64,000 nucleotides of DNA from Manganitrophus sp963718695 (GTDB taxonomy: Bacteria > Nitrospirota > Nitrospiria > SBBL01 > Manganitrophaceae), in contig OY970371.1 of the NCBI GenBank assembly GCA_963718695.1, forward strand, positions 930,001-994,000. The letters run 5' to 3'. A model generated the notes under the pieces. It made no database searches and was not told the DNA's origin. It saw nothing but the letters and a program-made list of their open reading frames with translations. The stretch's first letter is position 1. Every line of letters starts with the position of its first letter. The translations under genes were made by a program, and so were the position numbers. This document shows positions 52,027 to 61,698 of this stretch, in pieces.

Positions 52027-53580
52027 ATGACCCAGCAACCATCCGTCCGTTTTTCGACCGGCATTGTCGGCCTGGATGAAATTCTCCAGGGAGGGCTGAT
52101 CCCCGCCAGGACCTATATGGTGCGCGGAAAGCCGGGAATGGGAAAAACCATCCTCGGCCTGCATTTTCTCACAGACGGCGCGACAAAAGGGGAAAAGGTG
52201 CTGCTGATTACCCTGGGGGAAGCGGAGGGGCAGATCCGTAAAAACGCATCGACCTTGGGGTTGGATCTATCCGGCGTTTCTTTTCTCGATCTGAGTCCCT
52301 CCCCTGAATTTTTCTCCGAAGTAAAAACGTACGACATCTTTTTCCCCGCCGATGTGGAAAGAGCGCCGACCACCCAAAAGATTATTGAAAAAATCGAACA
52401 GATCAAACCACAACGCGTTCTGATCGACGCGATCACGCAGTTCCGGTATCTCTCCCCCGACTCCTTCCAGTTCCGAAAACAGGTCCTCTCCTTTCTTCAG
52501 TTTCTCACCTCTCGAAAGATCACCGTTCTCTTCACCTCCGAGGGAACCGCCTCGGTTCCGGATGATGATTTGGAATTTATGTGTGATGGGGCGATCCACC
52601 TCGAAATGTCGGACCGGCAACGGAGTCTCTGCGTGACCAAGTTCCGAGGCTCCGGCTTCCGAGGCGGCTGCCACACCCTCCGGCTGACCGATTCGGGGAT
52701 CGTCGTTTCGCCCCGCCTCATTCCGGAAGCGCACCAGAGGGAGTTCATCGCCGAGTCGATCTCTTCGGGGGTCTCCCACCTGGACGATCTTCTGCACGGC
52801 GGTCTGGAGCGCGGCACCATTACCATGGTGACCGGTCCCAGCGGTGTCGGCAAAACGACCCTCGGCGTTCAGTTCATGAAGGAAGCGGCGGCCAGGGGCG
52901 AGCGCTCGGTCATCTACCTTTTTGAGGAGGCTGCGGGGACGCTCCTGCACCGGTCGGAGTCGATTGGTGTCCCGATTAAAAAAATGCTCGATCGGGGGAC
53001 CCTCTCGGTGGTTCAGGTCGAGCCGCTTCAGTTTGCTCCGGATGAGTTTGCAAACCTGGTCCGGAAAGAGGTGGAGGAAAAAAATACACGGATCGTCATG
53101 ATCGACGGGGTTTCCGGCTATCGGCTTTCCGTCCGGGGAGAAGATTTAGTCAGCCATCTGCACGCCGTCTGCCGGTATTTAAAAAACATGGGGGTCACGA
53201 TCATTCTGATGAATGAGACCGAGGAGATCACCGGCGACTTTCGCGCGACCGAAAAGGGAATCAGCTACCTGGCCGACAACGTGGTCTTTCTCCGCTACCT
53301 GGAATTAAACGGCGAGCTGCGAAAGGCGATCGGGGTCTTGAAGAAACGTCTGACCGATTTCGAGAAGACCCTTCGAGAGATGGAGATTACCAAAGAGGGG
53401 ATCAAAATCGGTGCGCCGATGGTCGATCTGCGGGGCATCCTGAGGGGTATTCCTGAATGGATCGGCGTCCCCAAAAAAAGAGATGATAGAAGGGAGGTCC
53501 GCCATTCTTCTTCTGATCATCCGACCAAACAGGGCTCCCGGTCCAATCCAAAAGAGCCGAGGGGACACCGGGAAAGGTAG
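52027..53580 (+). CDS. Double-domain KaiC/RadA-like ATPase
   Basis: A 517-residue protein with two KaiC-type RecA domains: the first with Walker A GKPGMGKT (about residue 38), the second with GPSGVGKTT (about 275). The catalytic glutamates follow: the second domain has FEEAAGT, while the first has LGEAEGQI, so one Glu of the usual EE pair is lost. No KaiA or KaiB homologue is nearby; KaiC-like proteins outside cyanobacteria are signal ATPases. The start at 52027 has AAGGGAG. Two histidine kinases follow 35 bases downstream, pointing to a linked signalling unit. Confidence 0.9.
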   Translation: MTQQPSVRFSTGIVGLDEILQGGLIPARTYMVRGKPGMGKTILGLHFLTDGATKGEKVLLITLGEAEGQIRKNASTLGLDLSGVSFLDLSPSPEFFSEVKTYDIFFPADVERAPTTQKIIEKIEQIKPQRVLIDAITQFRYLSPDSFQFRKQVLSFLQFLTSRKITVLFTSEGTASVPDDDLEFMCDGAIHLEMSDRQRSLCVTKFRGSGFRGGCHTLRLTDSGIVVSPRLIPEAHQREFIAESISSGVSHLDDLLHGGLERGTITMVTGPSGVGKTTLGVQFMKEAAARGERSVIYLFEEAAGTLLHRSESIGVPIKKMLDRGTLSVVQVEPLQFAPDEFANLVRKEVEEKNTRIVMIDGVSGYRLSVRGEDLVSHLHAVCRYLKNMGVTIILMNETEEITGDFRATEKGISYLADNVVFLRYLELNGELRKAIGVLKKRLTDFEKTLREMEITKEGIKIGAPMVDLRGILRGIPEWIGVPKKRDDRREVRHSSSDHPTKQGSRSNPKEPRGHRER

Positions 53581-53615
53581 CGCGCCGCCGGTCCGAATGT
53601 TTTGAATGAGCCCTT

Positions 53616-54710
53616 ATGAACCGCATTTTGCTTCTGATCGATCATCCTGAGAATCGCCGTTTGCTGGCGGCGTGGCTGCAGAAATGGTATCAGGTCATTT
53701 CGGCCGATTCGAAAGAGGAACTCCACCAACCCTTTGACTTGGCGATGATCGACGGCCCGGCACTCAGCCGTTTATCGAAAGAGGTCCAAGCGAGAAAAGC
53801 GGCGGAGCGTCCCCGCTTTCTTCCCTTTATCCTCGCCGTATCCCGACCGGATGTCAATCTCTTCAAGCAGCATCTTTGGGAGAGTGTCGACGAGCTGATC
53901 ATTCATCCGGTCGATCAGATGGAATTGCAGGTCCGGATCGAAGTGCTTTTGCGTTCGCGGCAATTTTCATCGGAGCTCAAGTTACGCAATGATGATCTGG
54001 AGGCGTATTCCCAAGCACTGATGCATGATCTTCGGGCGCCGGTCCGGTCCATCGGCGGTTTTGCGAAATTATTGACCGAGGAGCAGAAAGAAAAACTCGA
54101 TGCACGGGGAAAACACCATCTCGACCGGATTCAGTCGGTCGCAGAGCAGGCGTGGGACATGATCGACGCGTTGCTCGACTTTTCCCGCCTTGGACGAAAA
54201 GAGATCACGCTCCGGAGGGTTCGCCTTCAATCCGTCATCGAATCCTGTCTGAGGAATCTGCAAGAAGAGATCGAAGCGGCCAACGCACAAATCGTCATCC
54301 GAGGAGAGCTCGCGTCCGTTCAGGCCGATCCCACCCTGCTGAAGATGGCTTTAAATGATCTTCTCTCGAATGCCATCAAGTATGTATCCCCCGGGACGCA
54401 GCCGCATGTCATTCTTTCTACGTCGATCAGCCCACGACGTTGCCGCATTTACATCCAGGACAATGGCATCGGCATTTCGTCCGAAGACCAACAACGTATT
54501 TTTTCACCCTTTGTCCGTCTTCACAGTGTGGAGGAATATCCGGGGATCGGATTGGGGCTTTCGACCGTCCGGAAGGTGGTCGAACTGATGGGGGGGCAAG
54601 TCGGCGTCGAATCGGCTCCGGACCAGGGGAGCCTCTTTTGGATCGAACTGGGTCTCCAGAACGGAGAACCACATGGAAATCAAGATGAAATTGAAGTTTC
54701 TTATCGTTGA
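53616..54710 (+). CDS. Histidine kinase with N-terminal receiver-like domain
   Basis: A 364-residue cytosolic protein. Residues about 1-115 form a receiver-like domain (RILLLIDHPENRRLLAAW, MIDGPAL, VDELIIHPVD) in which the usual phospho-acceptor region is atypical. The HisKA helix has the phospho-acceptor His in ALMHDLRAPVRSIGGF (about residue 163). The HATPase domain shows DLLSNAIKYV (N-box), DNGIGI and GIGLGLSTVRK. It overlaps the next kinase by 38 bases, an unusually long overlap, and both lie behind the KaiC-like gene. Confidence 0.9.
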   Translation: MNRILLLIDHPENRRLLAAWLQKWYQVISADSKEELHQPFDLAMIDGPALSRLSKEVQARKAAERPRFLPFILAVSRPDVNLFKQHLWESVDELIIHPVDQMELQVRIEVLLRSRQFSSELKLRNDDLEAYSQALMHDLRAPVRSIGGFAKLLTEEQKEKLDARGKHHLDRIQSVAEQAWDMIDALLDFSRLGRKEITLRRVRLQSVIESCLRNLQEEIEAANAQIVIRGELASVQADPTLLKMALNDLLSNAIKYVSPGTQPHVILSTSISPRRCRIYIQDNGIGISSEDQQRIFSPFVRLHSVEEYPGIGLGLSTVRKVVELMGGQVGVESAPDQGSLFWIELGLQNGEPHGNQDEIEVSYR

Positions 54711-55944
54711 CGATAATCCGGACGACCGGGAACTGATTATTCAGGAATTAAAGAAAGATTATCGGGATGCGGCTTATTCCGAGGTTTTCCGGAAACGCGA
54801 TTTTGAGACCGCCCTGGCGCAGGCAGATTTCGACATTGTCTTCACCGACTATCGGCTCAACTGGACCGACGGTCTTTGGGTCCTCTCGCAGTTCAAGGCG
54901 CATCACCCTCACATCCCTGTCATTATGGTCACCGATACCGGAAATGAGGAGATCGCCGTAAAGGGGATGAAAGCCGGGTTAAGCGATTACATCCTCAAGA
55001 AGTATCTCTTTCAGCTCTCGCTGGGGGTGAAGGAGACGCTTGAGAAGGAGAGGTTACGCAAAGAATATGAAGCGGCGCAGAAGGCCCTCCGCGAGGCCCA
55101 CGCTCAGCTTGAGAGAAGGGTCGGGGAGCGGACTGCAGAATTGCTTCAGGCCAATACGAAGCTCAAACATGAGATCACCGAGCGGATCCGGACCGAAGCG
55201 GAGCTGAAGCAGAAAACGATGGAAGCCGAGGAGGCGAATCGAACAAAATCCTATTTTCTCTCCTCGGTCTCGCACGAGCTGAAAACGCCGCTCAATGCCA
55301 TTCTCGGCTACACTCAGCTTTTAATGGACGGCACGTATGGTCCCCTTCCCGAAGACCAACGGAAGCCGTTGGAAGGAATATTAAGAAATGCAAATGATCA
55401 ATCGAAGCTGGTGAGTAACTTGCTGGATCTGACGCAAATTGAATCAAAAAAAATGGTCGTCGATATTGAAGAGATCGATCTCACGAAGTTAGTCCAGGAG
55501 GTCTGTCTGACGATGCAGCCGCTCTTCGAGAAGAAGTCCCTCTCGATTCTTTGGAATATGGAGGCAACGCTTCCGATGATCGAGTCGGATCCTTATAAAA
55601 TCCGGCAGATCGTCGTAAATCTTCTTTCAAACGCATTGAAATTTACGCAGAAAGGCGGGGTCACCCTTTCGGTGCGGATGAAGTCACGAAGTGAAGGAAT
55701 CGAAATCGTCATCCAGGATACCGGAATTGGAATTCCTTCGGAAGAGATCGCGAGGATCTTTGATGCTTTTCATCAGGTCGACCGGAAGGCGACCCGGGAA
55801 TTCGGGGGGCTGGGGCTCGGCCTTGCCATCGTGAAAGAAATCGTCTCTCTCTTAAAGGGGAGCGTCGGCGTGGAGAGCACCGTCGGAGCAGGAACAACCT
55901 TTATTATCTCCTTGCCCTATCGTGTGACCTTGCAGACTGAATGA
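54673..55944 (+). CDS. Receiver-histidine kinase hybrid
   Basis: A 423-residue protein. A receiver domain (about 5-125) has the acid pair in LIVDDNPDDREL, the phospho-acceptor Asp in VFTDYRLNWTDG and Lys in ILKKYLF. A coiled-coil of about 60 residues (about 135-190) follows. The kinase core has His in SSVSHELKTPLNAI, the N-box LLSNALKFTQ, and DTGIGIPSEEI. Together with the preceding kinase it may form a phosphorelay with the KaiC-like protein. The start at 54673 has GGAG upstream and overlaps the preceding gene by 38 bases. Confidence 0.9.
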   Translation: MEIKMKLKFLIVDDNPDDRELIIQELKKDYRDAAYSEVFRKRDFETALAQADFDIVFTDYRLNWTDGLWVLSQFKAHHPHIPVIMVTDTGNEEIAVKGMKAGLSDYILKKYLFQLSLGVKETLEKERLRKEYEAAQKALREAHAQLERRVGERTAELLQANTKLKHEITERIRTEAELKQKTMEAEEANRTKSYFLSSVSHELKTPLNAILGYTQLLMDGTYGPLPEDQRKPLEGILRNANDQSKLVSNLLDLTQIESKKMVVDIEEIDLTKLVQEVCLTMQPLFEKKSLSILWNMEATLPMIESDPYKIRQIVVNLLSNALKFTQKGGVTLSVRMKSRSEGIEIVIQDTGIGIPSEEIARIFDAFHQVDRKATREFGGLGLGLAIVKEIVSLLKGSVGVESTVGAGTTFIISLPYRVTLQTE

Positions 55945-55995
55945 ACAAGAGGGATCTTAAAATAAATTCCGGTGTGAAGCAAGGCGCCAGAGGTC

Positions 55996-56490
55996 TTATC
56001 GATAATTAAGAAACTGCAGATCGAGCCCGAAGTCTTGTGAGCGTAAGAAGTTAATCACCGACTGAAGCTCGTCCTTGCTCTTGCTTTGGACACGGACCTG
56101 GTCTGCCTGGATCTGGGCCTGTACTTTGAACTTGCCGTCCCGGATCGCCTTGCTGATCTCCTTGGCCTTTTCCGAGGGGATTCCTTGCTGCAGGGTGATC
56201 TTCTGCCGGACCGTCCCTCCGAGCGCCTTTTCGATTTTCTCATAGACCAGCGCCTTGAGCGAGACATTCCGTTTTACCAATTTCGTTTGAAAGACATCGA
56301 GGACCGCCTTGAGTTTATACTCGTCCTCCGAGGTGACAACCACCTCTTTCTCTTCCTCTAACCAAATCTCGCTTTTGGTTCCTTTCAGATCAAAGCGCTG
56401 GCGAACCTCCTTCATCGCTTGCTCGACCGCGTTTTTAACTTCCTGGATATCGATCTTCGAAACCACATCAAATGAGCTCGTCTCCGCCAT
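55996..56490 (-). CDS. YajQ-family nucleotide-binding protein (c-di-GMP binding)
   Basis: A 164-residue cytosolic protein with the YajQ pattern: SSFDVVSKIDIQEVKNAVEQ, FDLKGTKSEI, LQQGIPSEKAKEISKAIRD and LRSQDFGLDLQF. YajQ proteins bind c-di-GMP or RNA and act as effectors. The start at 56490 follows GGAG; a longer reading has no ribosome site. The presence of GGDEF/EAL proteins in the window is consistent with c-di-GMP signalling. It is convergent with the receiver-kinase hybrid. Confidence 0.93.
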   Translation of the reverse strand: MAETSSFDVVSKIDIQEVKNAVEQAMKEVRQRFDLKGTKSEIWLEEEKEVVVTSEDEYKLKAVLDVFQTKLVKRNVSLKALVYEKIEKALGGTVRQKITLQQGIPSEKAKEISKAIRDGKFKVQAQIQADQVRVQSKSKDELQSVINFLRSQDFGLDLQFLNYR

Positions 56491-56651
56491 GGAATACTCC
56501 TTTCTTTCGATGAATGGGTGATCAGAGGAAGTTGCGGAATTCTTAAATGAAGACCATTCCCAATGGTAAAGGGAGATGGCTTCAAAATACAATGGGCAGG
56601 ATCGGATTGTCAATGGCGTAGAGGAGAGCCGGCGGGTCACTCGCGTGGAAC

Positions 56652-56677
56652 AGGGCGAGTCACCGACTCGCCCCTAT
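56652..56677. repeat. Single palindromic GCCCCTA-type repeat at a response-regulator stop codon
   Basis: A 9-bp stem, GGGCGAGTC (56653-56661) with GACTCGCCC (56665-56673), followed by CTA that is the complement of the TAG stop of the receiver gene. Confidence 0.75.
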
Positions 56678-57063
56678 GAGGTCTTTGTCTCGAATTGTTT
56701 TAAGATTTCTTGAACCCTCTCGGCTAATTTCTGGGGCGAGAAGGGTTTGGTAAGGTATTCGAGGGCGCCCGCATTCTCCCCGCGCTCTTTTGCAGAGGGA
56801 TCGCCGCGGGCCGTCAGCATCACGATCGGAATATGGGCGGTTGCTGGGTTGGCTTTCAGCCGTTGGCAGGCTTCAAACCCATTCATCTTCGGCATCATCA
56901 CATCGAGCAGAATCAGATCGGGCTTTTCGGAAGCGGCCTTTTCGATCGCTTCGATCCCGTTTCCGGCCTCGACCGTCTCAATCCCGCAGAACTTTAATTT
57001 AATTTGGATGAGCTGCCGGACGAATTCTTCATCATCAACGATCAATACTTTTTTAGGATTCAT
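56674..57063 (-). CDS. CheY-like response regulator
   Basis: A 129-residue single receiver domain: VLIVDDEEFVRQ, phospho-acceptor Asp in DLILLDVMMPKMNG, Thr in MLTARGD and Lys in YLTKPFSP. No output domain is attached. It overlaps the large hybrid kinase by 4 bases (ATGA), so the pair is co-translated, and it probably receives phosphate from that kinase. The stop codon TAG coincides with the end of a palindromic repeat. Confidence 0.95.
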   Translation of the reverse strand: MNPKKVLIVDDEEFVRQLIQIKLKFCGIETVEAGNGIEAIEKAASEKPDLILLDVMMPKMNGFEACQRLKANPATAHIPIVMLTARGDPSAKERGENAGALEYLTKPFSPQKLAERVQEILKQFETKTS

Positions 57064-60000
57064 GTGCGAACCCTGTCTAGCGACATCGTGCGATTGCCTC
57101 CTTGCTCCTGTGCGTTTTTTAATGCATTGCTTGCATGGATGATCATCTTTTCGGCGGTATCGGCATCGTCAAAAAAAGTGGCGGTTCCGATGCTTACCGT
57201 AACCATCTCAATGCTCTGTTTGCCGGAAATGGAAAAATCATAGCTCTCCACCAGGCGCCGTATCTTTTCAGCGGCCATTTTGGCAGAGTCGCGCGTCGTT
57301 TCCGGCATCATCAGAATGAAAGTGCTTCCGCCCCCCCGACAAAGCGGGTTGGATGCCCGCGTATTCCTTCTGTATAAAATGGCAATCTCCCGGAGGACAT
57401 GATTTCCCGCTTCCGTTCCGTAGCGACGGTTAAAGAGCCGGAACTGATCCACATTTGAGATGAGGATCGAAAAAGGTCTTTTGTAGCGGAATGCCCGATT
57501 CACCTCATCCGCGAGGCGGTTGTTCAAGTAGCGTTCGTTGTAAAGACCGGTCAAACCGTCGATCATCTTCGCCTTGTCCGGATAGAGCTTCTCGAATTTT
57601 CGGACCTCCTGAATCAGCGTCTCCTTCAGAGAAGGATTTTTATAGATGATCTCGCGCACCTGGCCGTCCAGGATCTGTTTCTCTTCCGTGGTCAGCTCTC
57701 TGGAAGTAAAAATAATAATCGGGATATTCCTTGCCGTCGGATGCTGCTTGAGGCGGTGGATCGTCTCGATGCCGGAGATCTGACTCAGCATGAGGTCAAG
57801 CAGAATCAGATCGGGCTGGATCTCGACCGCCAAGGCGATTCCCTCTTCGCCGCTGTTGGTTTTGATCACCCCGAAGCGCTCCTCATCCAGGATCGATCCG
57901 ATCTGTTCCATCACCACGGTATCCTGCTCGATCACCAAGAAGTTGATCGGTTTCCGGATCACCGATTGGGTGATGCTGTATTTTTTCAGGCTGTCGATCA
58001 GTCCCTTCCGATTGATCGGCTTGGTGAAATAATCGACCGCGCCTAAGCTGAAACCGAGGGTCGGATTCTCCACGATCGAAACGATGATCACCGGAATATC
58101 CTTGGTGGCGGGGAGGGTTTTCAGTTTCTTGAGCACTTCCCACCCGTCGATTCGCGGCAGCATGATATCGAGCGTAATGGCGAACGGTTTGATCTCCTGC
58201 GCTTTCTCAATGGCGTCCTGCCCGTCATACGCGTGGACGACGGCATAACCCTCTTGGGTCAGGTAAAGGGCCAGCAATTTTGCGACGGCGGGATCATCCT
58301 CGACGACCAGAATTCGGGGACGGTCCTCGTCGGGACTCTCCGAGAGGGCCGGTAGATTAACAAGAACGTCGGCCCGGGCCTTCATCTCCGAGGAACTGAA
58401 GGTTTGGATCGGGGGAGGCTGTACTTCACGCTCCTCCGGGATCGGGATGGAGACCCGAAAGGTGCTTCCCGTGCCCGATTGGCTCTCCACATGGATCTCC
58501 CCGCCGAGGATATCGACGAAACGCTTGGTGATCGCCAAGCCGAGTCCCGTGCCGGGGTAGTCCCGCGTATAGGAGCCGTCGATCTGCTGGAACTCATCGA
58601 AGATTTTGTTCAGCGCATGGGAGGGGATGCCGATGCCGGTATCCTTGATCGATATGTCAATCGCCCGGGCGCGTCCCAGTCGGCTGGCTCGGACCTGGAG
58701 ATGGATGGAGCCTTTGGCCGGGGTAAACTTGATGGCGTTTCCAAGGATGTTTAAAAGGATCTGCTTGACCTTTCCTTCATCGGTGTAAACCAGATCGAGT
58801 CCTTCATCGATGGAGAGGTCAAACTGGAGTCCCTTCTTGTAGGTCATCGGAATAATCGTTTGCTGGATCGTTTCTAGAAGGGAGCGAAGGCTGAAGAGAT
58901 GGGGATGGATCTCCATCTTGCCCGCCTTAATCTTGGAGAGATCGAGTAGATTATTGATGATCTCCAGGAGGTGCTGCCCGCTGGTATTCATGTTGCGAAC
59001 GTAAGACTCCTGATCGGGGGATAATTCTCCGGCCAGCCGGTCGAGCAAGATCTCCGAGAAGCCGATGATGGAGGTGAGGGGGGTGCGCAATTCGTGCGAG
59101 ACGTTTGAGAGAAACTCCGATTTGATCCGATCCATCTCCATCAGTTTTTCGACGGTGTCCTGTTCCTTTTGGAAAAGATAGGCATTCTCCACCGCGGTCC
59201 CGACCTGGTTCCCGATGGAGGAGAGGAGCTGGAGATCCTGCGCGGTAAAGCTGCGGGCCGTCCGGCCTGCGAGGGTAAAGGCGCCGATCATTTTGTTTTT
59301 CGATTGAATCGGAAAGACGATCAGCGTTTGATATCCCGCGTTGATCAACGGATTGTTCGTTTCGGAGACGTGGGCCTGCTCCAGGATCACCGGGGCCCGG
59401 GTGTCGATCACTTCCAGGGAGATCTGCAGGTTTCCGGCGGAACGAAGCTCGTTCAACAAGGGGGGCGAGAAGCCGAAATGGCTCTTCATCACCAACCGGC
59501 TCTCCAAGGGATTGAAGATTTCAACATAGCCCGACTCGAATCCGGTCACTTCAATTACCTTCTCCAGCGTGGTGTCGAGCAGCCCCTGCAGCTCCAGCGA
59601 CTGGTTTGCCGTTGTTGCAATTTGATTCAGCGCTTGAAGCTCCCGCGTCCGGGCCAGGACCTTGTGTTCTAAAGTCGCATAGGACTCGGAGAGTTTTTCG
59701 GCCATCTCATTGAATTTGTCGGCCAGCGCTTCGATCTCATCATCCGTCTTGACCTGGAGGCGATAGCTGAGATCTCCCTTCCGGATATGCTCGGCCCCTT
59801 CGTGGAGGAGGAGGAGCGGCCGAACGAGTTTTCCGGCGACGACAAAACCGAGGGCCCCGGTGAAGCCGACCAACATCGACCCGTAAATGAAGACGGTCCG
59901 AATGAGCGATTGGACCGGCTCGTACGTCTCTTTCGGTTCTTGCCGGATGAAGCTATGCCACTGTTTTCCCCCCTTTGAAGAGACCAGTTGGTTGACCGCC

Positions 60001-60863
60001 GACACCGGCGCAAACCCGACGATCGAATTCGTTCCGCCGTGACCATCATTGTGAGCCGTCACCCAGCCCGATCGATCTTCGGTAATGCGCCGCAGCAGGA
60101 CCGGATCGGCGACATGGCTTCCGGTCGGAAGGATCGGGCAGATGAGGACGATGCCGGATGAATCAATCAGCATCGCATGCCCCGTCGAGCCGAACCGGAT
60201 CGGATAGATGAAAGGCTGCAAAAAGGGCTTTAAATGGAGGGTGGCCTTTAAAATTCCTAGAAATCCCCCGGTCTCTTTATGGAGGATCGGCATGGCAATA
60301 TCAAAGAGAAAATCGGTGGCGTCCTGATCATGTTGATAAAGCGCGCCGATGTAAACCGCTCCCTTCTCTCCCCGTGCGCTTTCCTTCCACCAGGTTTCGT
60401 TGCCGACGAAGGAACTGCTGGCCGGGACGGCGGCGGAAGAGGCGATTTGCTGCCCCACATTGTTGGTAATCACCAAGGACTGAAGCACGGCCTGCGTTTC
60501 CGGAAGACGCATTGCGCGATTCAGGAAAGCCGAGACTTTCGGGTCCGACGGGATTGTGGGAAGGGTCACCGGAGCGGCGGTTCCGATGGAAGCGGAGCTG
60601 AAGGCATTCTGGAGCGCTTCTTGAATTTCGACCGAGTCTCCGAGAAAATGGAGTTCGGCGATCTCTTTCTGAACGCCGAGGTCGGTCTTGCTGGCGGCTT
60701 CTTTCGCAAGCCCTTCGAAGTTGTTGCCAATCGCTTTACGAAGCTCGGTCGTTCCTCTCCAAGAGGTGACGACCAGTCCGAGGAGAACAGGGAGGATGGC
60801 CATGATGACCATCGCGGAAACGATCTTTTTTCGCAGTCCCGTCTTTCTCGACGTATCGACCAA
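57060..60863 (-). CDS. Large hybrid sensor kinase: cache-HAMP-GAF-HisKA-HATPase-REC-REC-degenerate GGDEF
   Basis: A 1267-residue membrane protein. An N-terminal transmembrane helix and an extracytoplasmic cache-type domain (about 35-320) are followed by a second helix (about 328-350) and HAMP (about 350-405). A GAF domain (about 425-570) precedes the kinase: His in SNVSHELRTPLTSI, HATPase with NILGNAIKFTPA and DTGIGIPSH. Two receivers follow, with Asp in ITLDIMLPRIDG and ILLDLMLSQISG. The final domain is GGDEF-like, but the signature reads RGGGSTF, so it cannot make c-di-GMP. Start is TTG 60863 with GAGGAG close upstream. It overlaps the receiver gene by 4 bases. Confidence 0.9.
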   Translation of the reverse strand: MVDTSRKTGLRKKIVSAMVIMAILPVLLGLVVTSWRGTTELRKAIGNNFEGLAKEAASKTDLGVQKEIAELHFLGDSVEIQEALQNAFSSASIGTAAPVTLPTIPSDPKVSAFLNRAMRLPETQAVLQSLVITNNVGQQIASSAAVPASSSFVGNETWWKESARGEKGAVYIGALYQHDQDATDFLFDIAMPILHKETGGFLGILKATLHLKPFLQPFIYPIRFGSTGHAMLIDSSGIVLICPILPTGSHVADPVLLRRITEDRSGWVTAHNDGHGGTNSIVGFAPVSAVNQLVSSKGGKQWHSFIRQEPKETYEPVQSLIRTVFIYGSMLVGFTGALGFVVAGKLVRPLLLLHEGAEHIRKGDLSYRLQVKTDDEIEALADKFNEMAEKLSESYATLEHKVLARTRELQALNQIATTANQSLELQGLLDTTLEKVIEVTGFESGYVEIFNPLESRLVMKSHFGFSPPLLNELRSAGNLQISLEVIDTRAPVILEQAHVSETNNPLINAGYQTLIVFPIQSKNKMIGAFTLAGRTARSFTAQDLQLLSSIGNQVGTAVENAYLFQKEQDTVEKLMEMDRIKSEFLSNVSHELRTPLTSIIGFSEILLDRLAGELSPDQESYVRNMNTSGQHLLEIINNLLDLSKIKAGKMEIHPHLFSLRSLLETIQQTIIPMTYKKGLQFDLSIDEGLDLVYTDEGKVKQILLNILGNAIKFTPAKGSIHLQVRASRLGRARAIDISIKDTGIGIPSHALNKIFDEFQQIDGSYTRDYPGTGLGLAITKRFVDILGGEIHVESQSGTGSTFRVSIPIPEEREVQPPPIQTFSSSEMKARADVLVNLPALSESPDEDRPRILVVEDDPAVAKLLALYLTQEGYAVVHAYDGQDAIEKAQEIKPFAITLDIMLPRIDGWEVLKKLKTLPATKDIPVIIVSIVENPTLGFSLGAVDYFTKPINRKGLIDSLKKYSITQSVIRKPINFLVIEQDTVVMEQIGSILDEERFGVIKTNSGEEGIALAVEIQPDLILLDLMLSQISGIETIHRLKQHPTARNIPIIIFTSRELTTEEKQILDGQVREIIYKNPSLKETLIQEVRKFEKLYPDKAKMIDGLTGLYNERYLNNRLADEVNRAFRYKRPFSILISNVDQFRLFNRRYGTEAGNHVLREIAILYRRNTRASNPLCRGGGSTFILMMPETTRDSAKMAAEKIRRLVESYDFSISGKQSIEMVTVSIGTATFFDDADTAEKMIIHASNALKNAQEQGGNRTMSLDRVRT

Positions 60864-60988
60864 CGGCTCCTCGACGGAAAGTTTTTTAGAGTATACCCGA
60901 ACGAAACCAAATTGTCACCAGATTTCCCTCTACGGGCGGGTAGGGCAACAACGATCCGTAGGAACCGGTCTGGAGTGATCCGATGAGA

Positions 60989-61654
60989 CTAGGGAGACTC
61001 GATGACCTCCGTTCCCTTTGGGAATTTTACATTGAAGACCTCTTCCGAAAAACCTTTATTGATTTGAATGTCTTCAAATGAAAAGGTCGAGACATTCCCG
61101 TTTTGCTCAAAGAGAACCACTTTTTGGATGACCAATCCTTCCACTTGTGGAGAAGGGCCGACGGAGGCAATCACTTTGGTCAGCTGTGTCTGCTTGTTTT
61201 TCGGAATCAAGCGGAGAGAGAGCGATTGATCTGTTCGGGGTTCCTCTTCGATAATGATTTGGAAGTCCTGGTCGAGGCGGCTGGTTCCGGAGAGGAGCTG
61301 GAGGGGAAGATGGCCGTCGGATTCTCCTCCGACCCGGCTCTTCACGGCCTGTTTGTGCTCCGGTATATAGAAGAGAAGCCGCTCTCCGTCGACCACGATC
61401 TGCTGGCGGCTCGGCTCGTGATAATCCCACCGCATCTTCCCTTTTTTGAGGAAGAGCTTTCCTTTGGAGACGTAGGGCGTGTCGAAATCTTCGAAGCGGA
61501 CCGATTGTACAAAATCGGCTTGAAGGTCGTTGATTTTATCATACGCGCTCTGAATCTTCGCGGCGACGGAGGCGGGGTCTTCCTTCGCCTCCACACGAAA
61601 CGGAGCGAGGACGGAGAGCGTCAGCAGCGCCAAAATGATCGATAAGGTCTTCAC
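60989..61654 (-). CDS. lolA: Outer-membrane lipoprotein carrier protein LolA
   Basis: A 221-residue periplasmic chaperone that carries lipoproteins from the LolCDE complex to LolB. Signal peptide LSIILALLTLSVLAPF is cleaved after EA. LolA pattern: KINDLQADFVQSVRFEDF, KGKLFLKKGKMRWDY and QQIVVDGERLLFYIPEHKQ. The start is GTG 61654 after AAAGGA. It lies 44 bases behind FtsK on the same strand, and both are often neighbours. Confidence 0.9.
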   Translation of the reverse strand: MKTLSIILALLTLSVLAPFRVEAKEDPASVAAKIQSAYDKINDLQADFVQSVRFEDFDTPYVSKGKLFLKKGKMRWDYHEPSRQQIVVDGERLLFYIPEHKQAVKSRVGGESDGHLPLQLLSGTSRLDQDFQIIIEEEPRTDQSLSLRLIPKNKQTQLTKVIASVGPSPQVEGLVIQKVVLFEQNGNVSTFSFEDIQINKGFSEEVFNVKFPKGTEVIESP

Positions 61655-61698
61655 GGTTGTCCTTTCTCGGGAGGGGGTTGCTCTGTTTTGCCCGTTGA

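Noticed and set aside
52267..52950. A 227-residue frame antisense to the KaiC-like gene
   Set aside because: No motif; the KaiC frame has two clear ATPase domains.
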